Origin: DASQEH01 sp963765725
Lineage (GTDB): Bacteria > Actinomycetota > Actinomycetes > Propionibacteriales > Nocardioidaceae
Direction: 5' to 3'
DNA: 64,000 nucleotides
Assembly (NCBI GenBank): GCA_963765725.1
Contig: CAVXXI010000001.1
Span: 1-64,000, forward strand
The notes under the pieces are model-generated. The model did no database searches. It was given only the letters and a program-made list of their open reading frames with translations, and had not been told where the DNA came from. Position 1 is the stretch's first letter. Each line of letters begins with the position of its first letter. The translations under genes were made by a program, and so were the position numbers. This document shows, in pieces, positions 23,657 through 32,358 of the stretch.

Positions 23657-23727
23657 CGGATCCGAAATCCAGACAATCATGTGCTGTTCACGGTGTCCAG
23701 AGCCTGAGGACTGGATTTTGGATCCAA
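23657..23727. promoter_or_regulatory. GntR operator candidates in the VOC/E1 divergent region
   Basis: The palindrome TTGGATCCAA at 23718-23727 fits the TnGnATnCnA-like operators of FCD-type GntR proteins. A second palindrome CGGATCCG lies at 23657-23664. The words GGATCCGAAATCCAG and CTGGATTTTGGATCC form a long imperfect inverted repeat across the region. Binding at both would allow looping and control of both directions. Confidence 0.55.
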
Positions 23728-23764
23728 TTGATGGAATCGTTCGTAGTTCGCGAAGGAGGCTGCC

Positions 23765-25942
23765 TTGCCCGAGCATCGCCCGCTGGAGCCCGCGTCGCCC
23801 TGGCTCGAGGTCGTCGTGACCGACGCCGACTGGGACGCCGCCGACCCCGACCTGCTGCGCACGGTGTATGCCCAGCTGGTATGGATCCGCGCCTTCGAGC
23901 AGTACGTCCTCGAGCTCGCTGGCGCCGGGCTGATCCACGGGCCCGCCCACAGCAGCATCGGCCAGGAGGGCGGTGCGGTCGGCTCGGTGCTCGCGCTCAC
24001 CAGCGACGACTCCGTCAACGGCTCCCACAGAGGGCACCATCAGTTCCTTGCCAAGGCGCTGCACTACGTCGAGCCGAAGGGCGTGGACCCGCTCGCCGCG
24101 CCGAGCAGCGAGATGCGCGAGGTGCTGCTCCGCACGCTCGCCGAGATCTGTGGCCTCGACCGCGGCTGGTCGCACGGCCGGGGCGGATCGATGCACCTGC
24201 AGTGGAAGGATGCGGGCGCGATGGGGACCAACGCAATCGTCGGCGGCGGCGTCCCGCAGGCAGCCGGATTCGCCTGGGCCCACCGCCACGCCGGCACCGA
24301 CGCGGTGTCGGTCACCTACTTCGGCGACGGCGCGACCAACATCGGCTCCACCCTGGAGTCGATGAACCTCGCGTCGGCGTGGTCGCTTCCGGTCTGCTTC
24401 TTCATCGAGAACAACCGGTACGCCGTGTCGACGAGCGTCGAGGAGGCGACCGGCGAGCCGCGGCTGTCCTCGCGTGGACCCGGCTTCGGCATCGCTTCCT
24501 GGAAGGTCGACGGGATGAACCCGCTGGCGGTCCACCTGGCGATGACGGAGGCCGCCGAGCACATGCGCCGCGGAAACGGCCCAACCGTGGTCGAGGCCGA
24601 CACCTACCGGTTCTTCCACCAGAACGGTGGCTTTGCTGGGAGCGCCTTCGGCTACCGCACGAAGGAGGAGGAGCAGGAGTGGCGGGCGCGTGACCCGCTG
24701 ACTCAGACCGCCGCCCAGCTGGTCCGGCGCGGCCTGCTGAGCGAGGAGGAGACCGAGCAGGCGATGTCGGGTGCGAAGGCGGGGATGGAGGAGATCGGCT
24801 CGGTGCTGCTCGAGCCAGACCCCGACGGCAAGCCGGGACAGCGCCGCATCAAGCCGGCCGAGTGGCCCGACCCGGACTGGGTCGACTTCGGGATTCGGGG
24901 CGATCTCTCGGAGCTCTCCGACGCACCGGTCGTCACCGACGAGTCGGCGGTCGCAGTCGCGGAGACCACGTTCATCGACGCCATCGCCACGGTGATGGGC
25001 CGTCGGATGGAGACCGACGACGCCATCGTGGTCATGGGTGAGGACGTCCACCGGCTCAACGGTGGCACCAACGGCGCCACGCGTGGCCTGGCCGACCGCT
25101 TCCCGGGCCGCGTGCTGGGCACGCCGATCAGCGAGAACGCGTTCGCGGGTCTGGCCGGCGGAGTCGCCATCGACGGCCGGTTCCGGCCGGTGGTCGAGTT
25201 CATGTACGCCGACTTCATGTGGGTCGCCGCCGACCAGCTGTTCAACCAGATCGCCAAGGCGCGTCACATGTACGGCGGGTCGAGCGGCGTACCGCTGGTA
25301 CTGCGCAGCAAGGTCGCCATGGGCACGGGCTACGGGTCACAGCACTCGATGGATCCGGCCGGTATCTTCGCGACCTCGGCCGGCTGGCGGATCGTCGCGC
25401 CCAGCACGCCGTACGACTACGTAGGGCTGATGAACACGGCGCTTCGACTGCAGGATCCCGTCGTCGTGCTGGAGCACGTCGATCTCTACACCGCGACGGG
25501 ACTCGGCCCGGTCGACGACTGGGACTACTGTCTGCCGGTGGGGAAGGCGGCCGTCGTGAGGCCCGGGTCGGACCTCACAGTGATCAGCTACCTCGGGATG
25601 ACCCCCTACGTACTCGGTGCGGTCGACACCTTCGGCGACGTCGACGCCGAGGTGATCGACTTGCGCTGGCTCGACCGGGCCAGCATCGACTGGGACACGA
25701 TCGAGGCCAGCCTGTCCAGGACCAACCAGATCCTGATCGCGGAGCAAGGTGCGCTCGGCACCTCGTACGGCGGGTGGCTCGCCGACGAGATCCACCGCCG
25801 CTTCTTCGACCTGCTCGACGCGCCGGTGTGGAGGGTGACCGGCGGTGTGGCCTCGCCGAGTATCAGCAAGGTGCTCGAGCGCGCGGCCATCGCACAGCAG
25901 GACGAGGTCGTCGCAGCGCTGGCCGAGATCGCGAGCTACTGA
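23765..25942 (+). CDS. 2-oxoacid dehydrogenase E1, alpha and beta subunits fused
   Basis: The 725-residue thiamine-diphosphate enzyme joins both subunits in one chain. The alpha part (about 15-345) holds the ThDP motif GDGATNIGSTLESMNLAS at about 186 and ends in NN at about 218. The beta part starts near 397 (TFIDAIATVMGRRM) and holds GEDVHRLNGGTNGATRGL, EFMYADFMWVAADQL and the C-terminal transketolase-like domain. Family enzymes decarboxylate pyruvate, acetoin or branched 2-oxoacids and pass the acyl group to E2. I accept TTG at 23765 because AAGGAGG lies 8 bp upstream and no better start exists. It is one base from E2. Confidence 0.9.
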   Translation: MPEHRPLEPASPWLEVVVTDADWDAADPDLLRTVYAQLVWIRAFEQYVLELAGAGLIHGPAHSSIGQEGGAVGSVLALTSDDSVNGSHRGHHQFLAKALHYVEPKGVDPLAAPSSEMREVLLRTLAEICGLDRGWSHGRGGSMHLQWKDAGAMGTNAIVGGGVPQAAGFAWAHRHAGTDAVSVTYFGDGATNIGSTLESMNLASAWSLPVCFFIENNRYAVSTSVEEATGEPRLSSRGPGFGIASWKVDGMNPLAVHLAMTEAAEHMRRGNGPTVVEADTYRFFHQNGGFAGSAFGYRTKEEEQEWRARDPLTQTAAQLVRRGLLSEEETEQAMSGAKAGMEEIGSVLLEPDPDGKPGQRRIKPAEWPDPDWVDFGIRGDLSELSDAPVVTDESAVAVAETTFIDAIATVMGRRMETDDAIVVMGEDVHRLNGGTNGATRGLADRFPGRVLGTPISENAFAGLAGGVAIDGRFRPVVEFMYADFMWVAADQLFNQIAKARHMYGGSSGVPLVLRSKVAMGTGYGSQHSMDPAGIFATSAGWRIVAPSTPYDYVGLMNTALRLQDPVVVLEHVDLYTATGLGPVDDWDYCLPVGKAAVVRPGSDLTVISYLGMTPYVLGAVDTFGDVDAEVIDLRWLDRASIDWDTIEASLSRTNQILIAEQGALGTSYGGWLADEIHRRFFDLLDAPVWRVTGGVASPSISKVLERAAIAQQDEVVAALAEIASY

Positions 25943-25943
25943 G

Positions 25944-27269
25944 ATGGCGCGGGTGCTCCGGATGCCGAGCGTTGCCGCCAACGCCACCGAGGCGGTGCTG
26001 TCAGAGTGGCTCGTGGAGGAGTCCGGCGAGTTCGCGGCGGCCCAGGCGATCGCCACCGTTGAGACGGAGAAGGCCGCGGTCGACGTCGAGGCCGACGCTG
26101 CCGGTCGGATACTGAAGACCCTGGTACTGCCCGGCGCTCAGGTCGAGGTCGGCGACCCTATCGCGGTCCTCGGCGAGCCGGGTGAGCATGTGGACGACGT
26201 CGACGCGCTCCTCGCGTCGCTCGGTGTCGGCGAGGCGACCGATGTCGTGGTGCCCGGGCGCCGTGACGTACCGAGCGACCCGGAGTCGGGTGCTCCGCTG
26301 GCCGAGCCGTCAGCATCCCCGTCGGCCCTGCCACCGATACCGCCGCCGTCGGTCGACAGGGGCGTGGTGGCGCCCGGCTCGAGACCGGCCGACCGCACGA
26401 ACGGTCGGATCTTCGCGTCCCCGCTGGCCCGGAAGCTGGCCAAGGATCACGGGCTCACGATGGAGCAGATCACCGGCACCGGCCCCAACGGCCGGATCCT
26501 CCGCCGCGACGTCGACGAGGCGGTTGCCAGGCGAGCAGCGGTCGAGTCGGCGTACGGTGCGCCGGAGCCGACGCAGTCGCGAGCCGCCGCCGGCTACGAG
26601 GACATCCCACACTCCACGATTCGGCGTGCTGTCGCGACGCGGCTCCGGGAGAGCAAGCAGACCGCGCCCCACTTCTACATCCGCGCCACCGTCCGCGTGG
26701 AGAAGCTCGTGGCTCTCAGGACGGAGCTGAACGACGCCACCGCCGACAAGATCTCGCTCAACGACCTGGTCGTGAAGGCGGTCGCGGCGGCACACCGGCG
26801 CGTCCCCGAGATGAACGCCGTCTGGACCCCCGACGCCGTCCGCCGGTTCTCCCGCATCGACGTCGCGGTGGCCGTCGCCACCGACAGTGGGCTGCTGACG
26901 CCGGTGGTCCACGACGTCACCTCCCTGACCGTCAGCGCGCTCGCCGCCCGAGTGCGCGACCTGGCAGGGCGCGCCCGCGCCGGCAGGCTCAAGCAGCACG
27001 AGTTGGAGGGCGGCAGCATCACGGTGACCAACCTGGGGATGTACGGCGTGGAGGAGTTCGCGGCGATCATCAACCCGCCCCACGCGGCGATCCTCGCCGT
27101 CGGCGCCGTCCGCGACGAGCCCGTCGTGGACGATGGCGCCGTCGTTGCCGGCCACGTCATGACCGTGACCCTGTCGGTCGACCATCGGCCGGTCGACGGC
27201 GTCCTCGCCGCTCGGTGGATGGCGACGTTCGTGGAGCTCATCGAGCATCCCGTTCGGCTGCTCGCTTAA
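25944..27269 (+). CDS. 2-oxoacid dehydrogenase E2, dihydrolipoyl acyltransferase
   Basis: The 441-residue protein has an N-terminal lipoyl domain with the modified Lys43 in ETEKAAVD and a Pro/Ser-rich linker. A peripheral-subunit-binding domain (ASPLARKLAKDHGLTMEQIT, residues about 155-190) and a C-terminal catalytic domain with active-site HRPVDG near 413 follow. It follows E1 with a 1-bp gap. No E3 (dihydrolipoyl dehydrogenase) is nearby, so a housekeeping E3 must serve. The lipoyl domain and linker are normal in length. Confidence 0.9.
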   Translation: MARVLRMPSVAANATEAVLSEWLVEESGEFAAAQAIATVETEKAAVDVEADAAGRILKTLVLPGAQVEVGDPIAVLGEPGEHVDDVDALLASLGVGEATDVVVPGRRDVPSDPESGAPLAEPSASPSALPPIPPPSVDRGVVAPGSRPADRTNGRIFASPLARKLAKDHGLTMEQITGTGPNGRILRRDVDEAVARRAAVESAYGAPEPTQSRAAAGYEDIPHSTIRRAVATRLRESKQTAPHFYIRATVRVEKLVALRTELNDATADKISLNDLVVKAVAAAHRRVPEMNAVWTPDAVRRFSRIDVAVAVATDSGLLTPVVHDVTSLTVSALAARVRDLAGRARAGRLKQHELEGGSITVTNLGMYGVEEFAAIINPPHAAILAVGAVRDEPVVDDGAVVAGHVMTVTLSVDHRPVDGVLAARWMATFVELIEHPVRLLA

Positions 27270-27481
27270 GGGCGTCTTTCTGCTCCTGCCGTCGGTTGTC
27301 CGCACTAGCCCTCGAGGCCGCAGCGCACAGTACCCGCAAATAACTCGCTTGCTGTAGCGACGCCGATACTGACGGTGAAGATTGCTGTGTGTTGGCTATC
27401 AGGATGCCTAAACGCCTGTGCAGGTACGTCGCGCCGCTTATGTTGACTCGCAGATAGCTGGACGAATCGGGGGTTTTTGTA

Positions 27482-28804
27482 GTGGTGACACGAAGCTGGA
27501 TACAACGGAGTACCGCGGGTGGAGCGGCGGCAGCAGCGCTGTTGACCATGGTGTTCACGGGCAGTGGACCGGCCTTCGCTGCGGCGGGGACTTCGGTATC
27601 GACGGCGCCCGCGAGCTATACGCCGTATCTGGACCCGAACGTCGGTGGCCAGAATGTCCATCAGATCGCTCAATGTGGGTCGACGATGTACGCAGTCGGG
27701 ACGATCAGCTCGGTCAAGCAGGCCACATTGACCTACACACGAGACAATGCGTTCTCGTTCTCGGCAACCAACGGCACTGTGACCGGCTGGAATCCTGACG
27801 TCAACGGCCTAGTCAGCGCGATCACGTTCTCGCCCGACTGTTCGACTGCGTACCTTGGCGGCAGGTTTACATCTGTGCACGGCACGACAGTCAAGGACCT
27901 TGTCGCTGTGGACACCTCGACCGGCGCCGTGATCGACGCCTTTGCGCACCACGCGGCCGCGCAGGTGGTGACTTTGCAGTACGTCAATGGTCAGGTCATC
28001 GTGGGTGGCCAGTTCAACACCATCAACGGCGCGAGCCGCACACAGCTCGCGAGCCTTGAGCCGTCGACGGGCAAGGTGACCGGCTATGTGGATCTGGCTT
28101 TCAGCGGCCAGTACAGCGGCAGCAGCCTGCCTACGAAGGTCTACAACTCGCAAGTCAGCAACGACGGCACGCGGATGCTTGTCGAAGGCGTGTTCACCAG
28201 CATCGCCGGCCAGCCACGCCAACAAATCGCGATGCTCGACCTGAGCGGCTCAACGGTTGCCGTCGGCGCGTGGCACGCCACCGAGTTCGACAACGCCTGC
28301 GTCACCAATGAGGCGCTCTACGCCAAATCGGCGACGTGGGGGCCGGGCGATTCCGCGGTCTATGTCGCAACCACGGGCTACAAGCCCAACGGAGGCTCCA
28401 CCTCTGCGCCCCGCAGCGGACTCTGCGACGCCGTGTCGAAGTTCCCCGCCAGCAACACGACCGTGTCACACACCTGGATCAACTATGCCGGTTGCGACTC
28501 CCTCTACAGCGTCGCCGCCGACTCCGACAACGTCTACATCGCCGGACACGAACGCTACGCGGACAACCCGAACGGCTGCGACGCCGCCGGACCCGGAGCG
28601 GTGTCGCGTCCAGGTGTGGGAGATATCGATCCCGTCAGCGGCCTGGCGACCAGCTGGAACCCCACCCGATCACGCGGCCACGGCGCCGAAGACCTGCTCC
28701 TCACATCCGCAGGACTATGGATCGCATCCGACAACGGCGACGGCAGCTCCCAACAATGTGGCGGGGTCAGCAAGCACGGCGGCATTTGCTTCCTCCCCAA
28801 CTGA
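27482..28804 (+). CDS. Secreted beta-propeller-like protein
   Basis: The 440-residue exported protein begins with GTG. A Sec signal peptide (basic start, AAAAALLTMVFTGSG, cleavage near AFA-AAG) leads to repeated blade-like units. Examples are STAYLGGRFTSVHGTTVKDL, VIVGGQFNTINGASRTQLA and GTRMLVEGVFTSIAGQPRQQ, each about 55 residues, matching delta-60/DUF5122-like propellers. The C-terminal part carries several Cys (CDAVSKF, AGCDSLY, NGCDAAG, QQCGG, GGICF) that may form disulfides outside the cell. No enzymatic motif is seen. It stands alone and its GC content is visibly lower than that of neighbouring genes. Confidence 0.75.
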   Translation: MVTRSWIQRSTAGGAAAAALLTMVFTGSGPAFAAAGTSVSTAPASYTPYLDPNVGGQNVHQIAQCGSTMYAVGTISSVKQATLTYTRDNAFSFSATNGTVTGWNPDVNGLVSAITFSPDCSTAYLGGRFTSVHGTTVKDLVAVDTSTGAVIDAFAHHAAAQVVTLQYVNGQVIVGGQFNTINGASRTQLASLEPSTGKVTGYVDLAFSGQYSGSSLPTKVYNSQVSNDGTRMLVEGVFTSIAGQPRQQIAMLDLSGSTVAVGAWHATEFDNACVTNEALYAKSATWGPGDSAVYVATTGYKPNGGSTSAPRSGLCDAVSKFPASNTTVSHTWINYAGCDSLYSVAADSDNVYIAGHERYADNPNGCDAAGPGAVSRPGVGDIDPVSGLATSWNPTRSRGHGAEDLLLTSAGLWIASDNGDGSSQQCGGVSKHGGICFLPN

Positions 28805-29261
28805 ACCGGGCACCGTTAACTCGGCCGACAAACTCCCTGACCGCGCCAACCGAGACCGTGCAGAAAATATCTCCGGCGAACTGTCCGAGCACCTTCGCAT
28901 CGCACCCACGCCGGTCACCGAGATAGTGGACGGACGCGGTCATGCCCGACCTGCTGCTCGGATCATGCCCCGACGTGCATGCACCAAGTGCACTCGCAAG
29001 CTGCAGCCGCCGTCTGCGCGATGCGCTATACCTCACACGCCGGCCGGTGCTTGGGTCAGCGAGCGCACGTGCCCACGAGGATCGACGGTGGCTGGCACGT
29101 CCCCTCGAGCTGGAAAGTGATGCTTGTCGCGGCGGCTCGTAGTGCATGGCTGTTGATCCGGGTCGGGGAGTTGGAAAATGAGGGCGTCGGGCCTGCTCGA
29201 CGTGCCGGGGAGCCGGCGCCGTGAGCTGTGCGGAGCCCCGGAGCTGATGAGGATTCGAAAA
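28805..29261. other. Gene-free stretch
   Basis: About 450 bp separates the propeller gene from the TetR operator. No convincing frame is seen on either strand. Confidence 0.45.
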
Positions 29262-29272
29262 GAACGGCGTTC
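29262..29272. promoter_or_regulatory. TetR operator site 1 (GAACGGCGTTC)
   Basis: An 11-bp palindrome GAACG-G-CGTTC lies 22 bp before the TetR start. The same palindrome with a different centre occurs twice downstream of the TetR gene, at 30036 and 30070. The position suggests autoregulation. Confidence 0.7.
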
Positions 29273-29294
29273 GTCCCGAGAGTAGAGTGCTGGC

Positions 29295-30020
29295 GTGCCG
29301 AGCCGCCGCAGCCCCGTCGAGGAGCGCGAGCCGCTCACGCCTGAGCGGATCGCCCAGGCGGCCCTCGAGATCGTTGAGGAATCGGGCTACTCCGCCCTCA
29401 GCATGCGGGCGGTCGCCGGGCGGCTCAGCACGGGCCAAGCCTCCCTGTATGCCCACGTCCGTAACAAAGCGGACCTGGACCGGATCATGGTCGAGAGCGC
29501 GTGGGCTCAGTTCCAGCCGTCGACCAGCGACTCCTGGCGAGAGCGACTGGCATCCGACGCCGCCCAGACGCAGCGGCTCTACGCGCGCTATCGCGGCCTC
29601 GCCGTGGCGGCCTTCGCTTCCCTGCCGAGGTCAGAGCGGCTCGCGGATCGCCTGGAACAGCGCTATGCCTTGCTCCTGTCGCTCGGACTCGACCTGAGAC
29701 AGGCGCAAGCCGCCCACATCGCCCTTGCGTTGGTGCCCACCGCGAGGGCCATCGAGGACGCGGTGATCGCGGAACGCATCGCCGAGAGCGGGCTGACGAC
29801 CGACGAGTGGTGGGAAGGGGTGCGCAGTGTCGTCGCCGACGACCTGGAGGCATGGCCGCTGACGGCGCAGACGAGCAACTGGCTCAGTCCGGCGGACCGA
29901 GCCGAGCTGTCGGCGGAGCTCGTCCAGCTGGTCCTGGACGGGATCCAGGCTCGCTACGGCGTCCGGACGCCGGCTGAGCACAGTCTTCCGGACCCAGCGC
30001 ACCAGGGGAGCCAGGCCTGA
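29295..30020 (+). CDS. TetR-family transcriptional regulator
   Basis: The 241-residue protein starts with GTG. Its N-terminal helix-turn-helix (TPERIAQAALEIVEESGYSALSMRAVAGRL...SLYAHVRNKADL) spans about 14-60. A C-terminal TetR_C-like ligand domain follows, with WWEGVRSVVADDLEAWP. The three GAACGnCGTTC palindromes bracket the gene, so it very likely represses both itself and the reductase/MFS genes that follow in the same direction. The TetR-reductase-MFS order is typical of drug- or metabolite-inducible efflux. Confidence 0.9.
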   Translation: MPSRRSPVEEREPLTPERIAQAALEIVEESGYSALSMRAVAGRLSTGQASLYAHVRNKADLDRIMVESAWAQFQPSTSDSWRERLASDAAQTQRLYARYRGLAVAAFASLPRSERLADRLEQRYALLLSLGLDLRQAQAAHIALALVPTARAIEDAVIAERIAESGLTTDEWWEGVRSVVADDLEAWPLTAQTSNWLSPADRAELSAELVQLVLDGIQARYGVRTPAEHSLPDPAHQGSQA

Positions 30021-30035
30021 GTCGGCTCTTGCAAC

Positions 30036-30080
30036 GAACGCCGTTCTTTTGCTATCAATGGCTATGAACGAACGTCGTTC
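30036..30080. promoter_or_regulatory. TetR operator sites 2 and 3
   Basis: GAACGCCGTTC at 30036-30046 and GAACGTCGTTC at 30070-30080 are perfect five-base inverted repeats around one variable centre base. Their starts are 34 bp apart, about three helical turns, and end 18 bp before the ATG at 30099. They match the site before the TetR gene. Confidence 0.7.
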
Positions 30081-30098
30081 GCTGAGTCAGGAGGGCTG

Positions 30099-30680
30099 AT
30101 GGCCGCGCTGTACACCTACGACGTGTTGACGACACTCGACGGCTTCGGCTCCTATGGGCCCGACGGCGACTGGGGCGGCTACTGGGGCAAGGACGGCCCG
30201 GAGTTCCTCGCCCGCCGCCGTGAGCAGTACAGCGGAGACTTCCGGCTGGTGCTCGGCGCGGCCACCTTCCGGCAGTTCGTGGAGATCATGGGCCCGCGGA
30301 CTGGTGAGCTGAAGGAGCTCGACCCCGTCAACGCCCGGATGCGGAGCACGCCGACCACTGTCGTCTCGAACACGCTCGAAGAGCCCCTCGACTGGCCGGA
30401 CGCCACCCTCGAGCGCGGCGACGCCGGCGACGTCGTCGCCCGGCTCAAGGAAGCGTCCGACGTACCCCTGCGCTCGCACGGCAGCCTGTCGATGAATCGG
30501 GCGCTGATGGCTGCCGGCCTCGTCGACCGCCTCCAGCTCACGATCTTCCCCGTCCTCACCGGCCGGACCGGGACGGATCTCGTCTTCGCCGGCGCGGGCG
30601 ACTTCGACCTCGAGCTGCTGGAGAGCCGGACGCTGGACGGGCACACCCAGGAGCTCGTCTACCGACCCCATCTCCACTGA
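30099..30680 (+). CDS. RibD C-terminal/DHFR-like reductase family protein
   Basis: The 193-residue protein starts MAALYTYDVLTTLDGFGSYG. The core motifs are FRLVLGAATFRQFVEIMG, TTVVSNTLEEPLDWPDATL, PLRSHGSLSMNRALMAAGLVDRLQLTIFPVLTGRTGTD. It shares the NTLEEPL...ATL and SLS...LVDR signatures with the broken gene at 846. The fold binds NADPH, but no specific substrate is known. It sits directly behind two TetR operators and before the MFS exporter, so it may chemically modify the compound that induces the unit. Confidence 0.85.
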   Translation: MAALYTYDVLTTLDGFGSYGPDGDWGGYWGKDGPEFLARRREQYSGDFRLVLGAATFRQFVEIMGPRTGELKELDPVNARMRSTPTTVVSNTLEEPLDWPDATLERGDAGDVVARLKEASDVPLRSHGSLSMNRALMAAGLVDRLQLTIFPVLTGRTGTDLVFAGAGDFDLELLESRTLDGHTQELVYRPHLH

Positions 30681-30750
30681 TCCAGTGGACCGGTCTAGAG
30701 GTGCCCCGACCGTGACCCACACCGTCGTGAAGGACGACAGGAGCCAGACA

Positions 30751-32334
30751 ATGAGCAGTGCCAACCGGAGCCCGAGGGCCGGCCGACGGGAGTGGGCGGG
30801 GCTGGCCGTGCTCGGCGTGCCCACCTTCCTCGTCGCGATGGACTTCTCCGTGCTGTACCTGGCGATTCCGCACGTGACCGCCGACCTGGCACCGAGCGGC
30901 ATCCAGCAGCTCTGGATCGTCGACATCTACGGGCTCGTGCTTGCCGGCTCTCTGGTCACGATGGGCAACATCGGTGACCGGATCGGCCGCAAAAAGCTGT
31001 TGCTCGTGGGGGGTGCCGTGTTCGGCATCGCGTCGGTGGCGGCGGCGTTATCGACGGGTCCGGAGATGCTCATCGCCAGCCGCGCCCTGCTCGGTGTCGC
31101 GGGGGCGGCCGTGGTGCCATCGGTGCTCGCCCTCGTCACCGGCATGTTCACCGATGACGGGCAACGCAGCCGCGCCATCGCTGTCTACCTCACCTGCTTC
31201 ATGGGCGGGGTGACGCTCGGTCCGCTCGTCGGCGGCTTGCTGCTGCAGTACTTCTGGTGGGGTTCCGTGTTCCTGCTGGGCCTGCCGGGAATCGCGCTGC
31301 TCCTGGCCTTCGGGCCCTTCCTGCTCCCGGACCTGAGGGCCCCGCAGCCGGGCCGGCTCGACCCGGTGAGCGTCGTGCTGTCACTGGTGGCGATCCTGCC
31401 CTTCGTGTACGGGACCAAGGCGCTGGCCCGCAACGGCTGGGACTGGATGCCAGCTCTCGCGCTCCTGCTGGGCATCGCCGCGGGTACAGCGTTCGTCCAG
31501 CGGCAACAGCACCTCGAGCACCCGCTGATCGACCTGCGGCTTTTCGGCAACCGCACATTCCGTTCCGCGCTGATCTTGTCCTTCGGGACCGCCCTGGTGG
31601 GTGCCGGCACCTTGCTGCTCGTCTCGATCTACCTCCAGAACGTCGCCGGCCTGAGCCCGCTGAAGGCGGGCCTGCTCCTCTTGGTGCCCAATGTGCTGAT
31701 GATCCTCGGCAACCTGGCTACGCCATGGCTCGTGGACCGCGTCCGCCCGGCCTACGTGATCACCGGCGGGCTGTGCGTCGCGAGTGTCGGCTACGCGGTC
31801 TTCACGCTGGCCGGCTCGACCTCCGGCCCTGAGGCGATCTTCGTCGCGATGTGCGTGGTCATGATCGGCACCGGACCGCTGGCTGCGCTGTGCAACCAGC
31901 TCGCCATGGGCGCTGTACCAGCCGAAGAAGCCGCCTCCGGGGCCTCGATCTTCCAAACGGCCGTCGAGCTGGGCCTCGGGTTCGGAATCGCCACGCTCGC
32001 AACCCTCGGGACCGCGGCGTACCGGCGCGACATCGAGAGCGCGCTCGGCGCGGTGCCGCCCGACGCCGCCTCTGCTGCCAGGGAGAGTATCGACCGCGCG
32101 GTCGCCGCGGCCGGTCAGCTACCGGCCGGGCAGAGCCAGGTCTTGCTGGCAGCAGCTCGCGACGCGTTCACCTTCGGTGTGCATCTCGTTGGCCTCGTGA
32201 GCGCCGCGTTCTTCCTCGCCCTTGCCGTGCTCGCCCTGTGGGCGTTCAGGGACGTACGCGGCATTCAAGGTGCCGGTGACGAGGGCCATGAAGGTGACGC
32301 GGCACGCAAGGCTGTGTCGGCCTCGCAACGGTGA
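30751..32334 (+). CDS. MFS exporter, DHA2 (EmrB/QacA) family
   Basis: The 527-residue transporter has about 14 membrane segments. The DHA2 motif A reads GDRIGRKKLLLVGGAVF, and motif C-like GPLVGGLLLQYFWWGSVFLLGLP lies in the fifth helix. The region EAASGASIFQTAVELGLGFG is typical of drug exporters. I chose the ATG at 30751 because AGGAG stands 8 bp before it and it gives a short basic N-terminus ahead of helix 1. It follows the reductase by 70 bp and is presumably in the same TetR-controlled unit. Confidence 0.9.
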   Translation: MSSANRSPRAGRREWAGLAVLGVPTFLVAMDFSVLYLAIPHVTADLAPSGIQQLWIVDIYGLVLAGSLVTMGNIGDRIGRKKLLLVGGAVFGIASVAAALSTGPEMLIASRALLGVAGAAVVPSVLALVTGMFTDDGQRSRAIAVYLTCFMGGVTLGPLVGGLLLQYFWWGSVFLLGLPGIALLLAFGPFLLPDLRAPQPGRLDPVSVVLSLVAILPFVYGTKALARNGWDWMPALALLLGIAAGTAFVQRQQHLEHPLIDLRLFGNRTFRSALILSFGTALVGAGTLLLVSIYLQNVAGLSPLKAGLLLLVPNVLMILGNLATPWLVDRVRPAYVITGGLCVASVGYAVFTLAGSTSGPEAIFVAMCVVMIGTGPLAALCNQLAMGAVPAEEAASGASIFQTAVELGLGFGIATLATLGTAAYRRDIESALGAVPPDAASAARESIDRAVAAAGQLPAGQSQVLLAAARDAFTFGVHLVGLVSAAFFLALAVLALWAFRDVRGIQGAGDEGHEGDAARKAVSASQR

Positions 32335-32358
32335 CCCGAAGAACGACCAGATGCCCGA

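Noticed and set aside
23129..25267. 712-residue minus-strand frame covering the E1 gene
   Set aside because: Only the last 170 residues form a real VOC protein. The rest is the antisense shadow of the E1 coding sequence.
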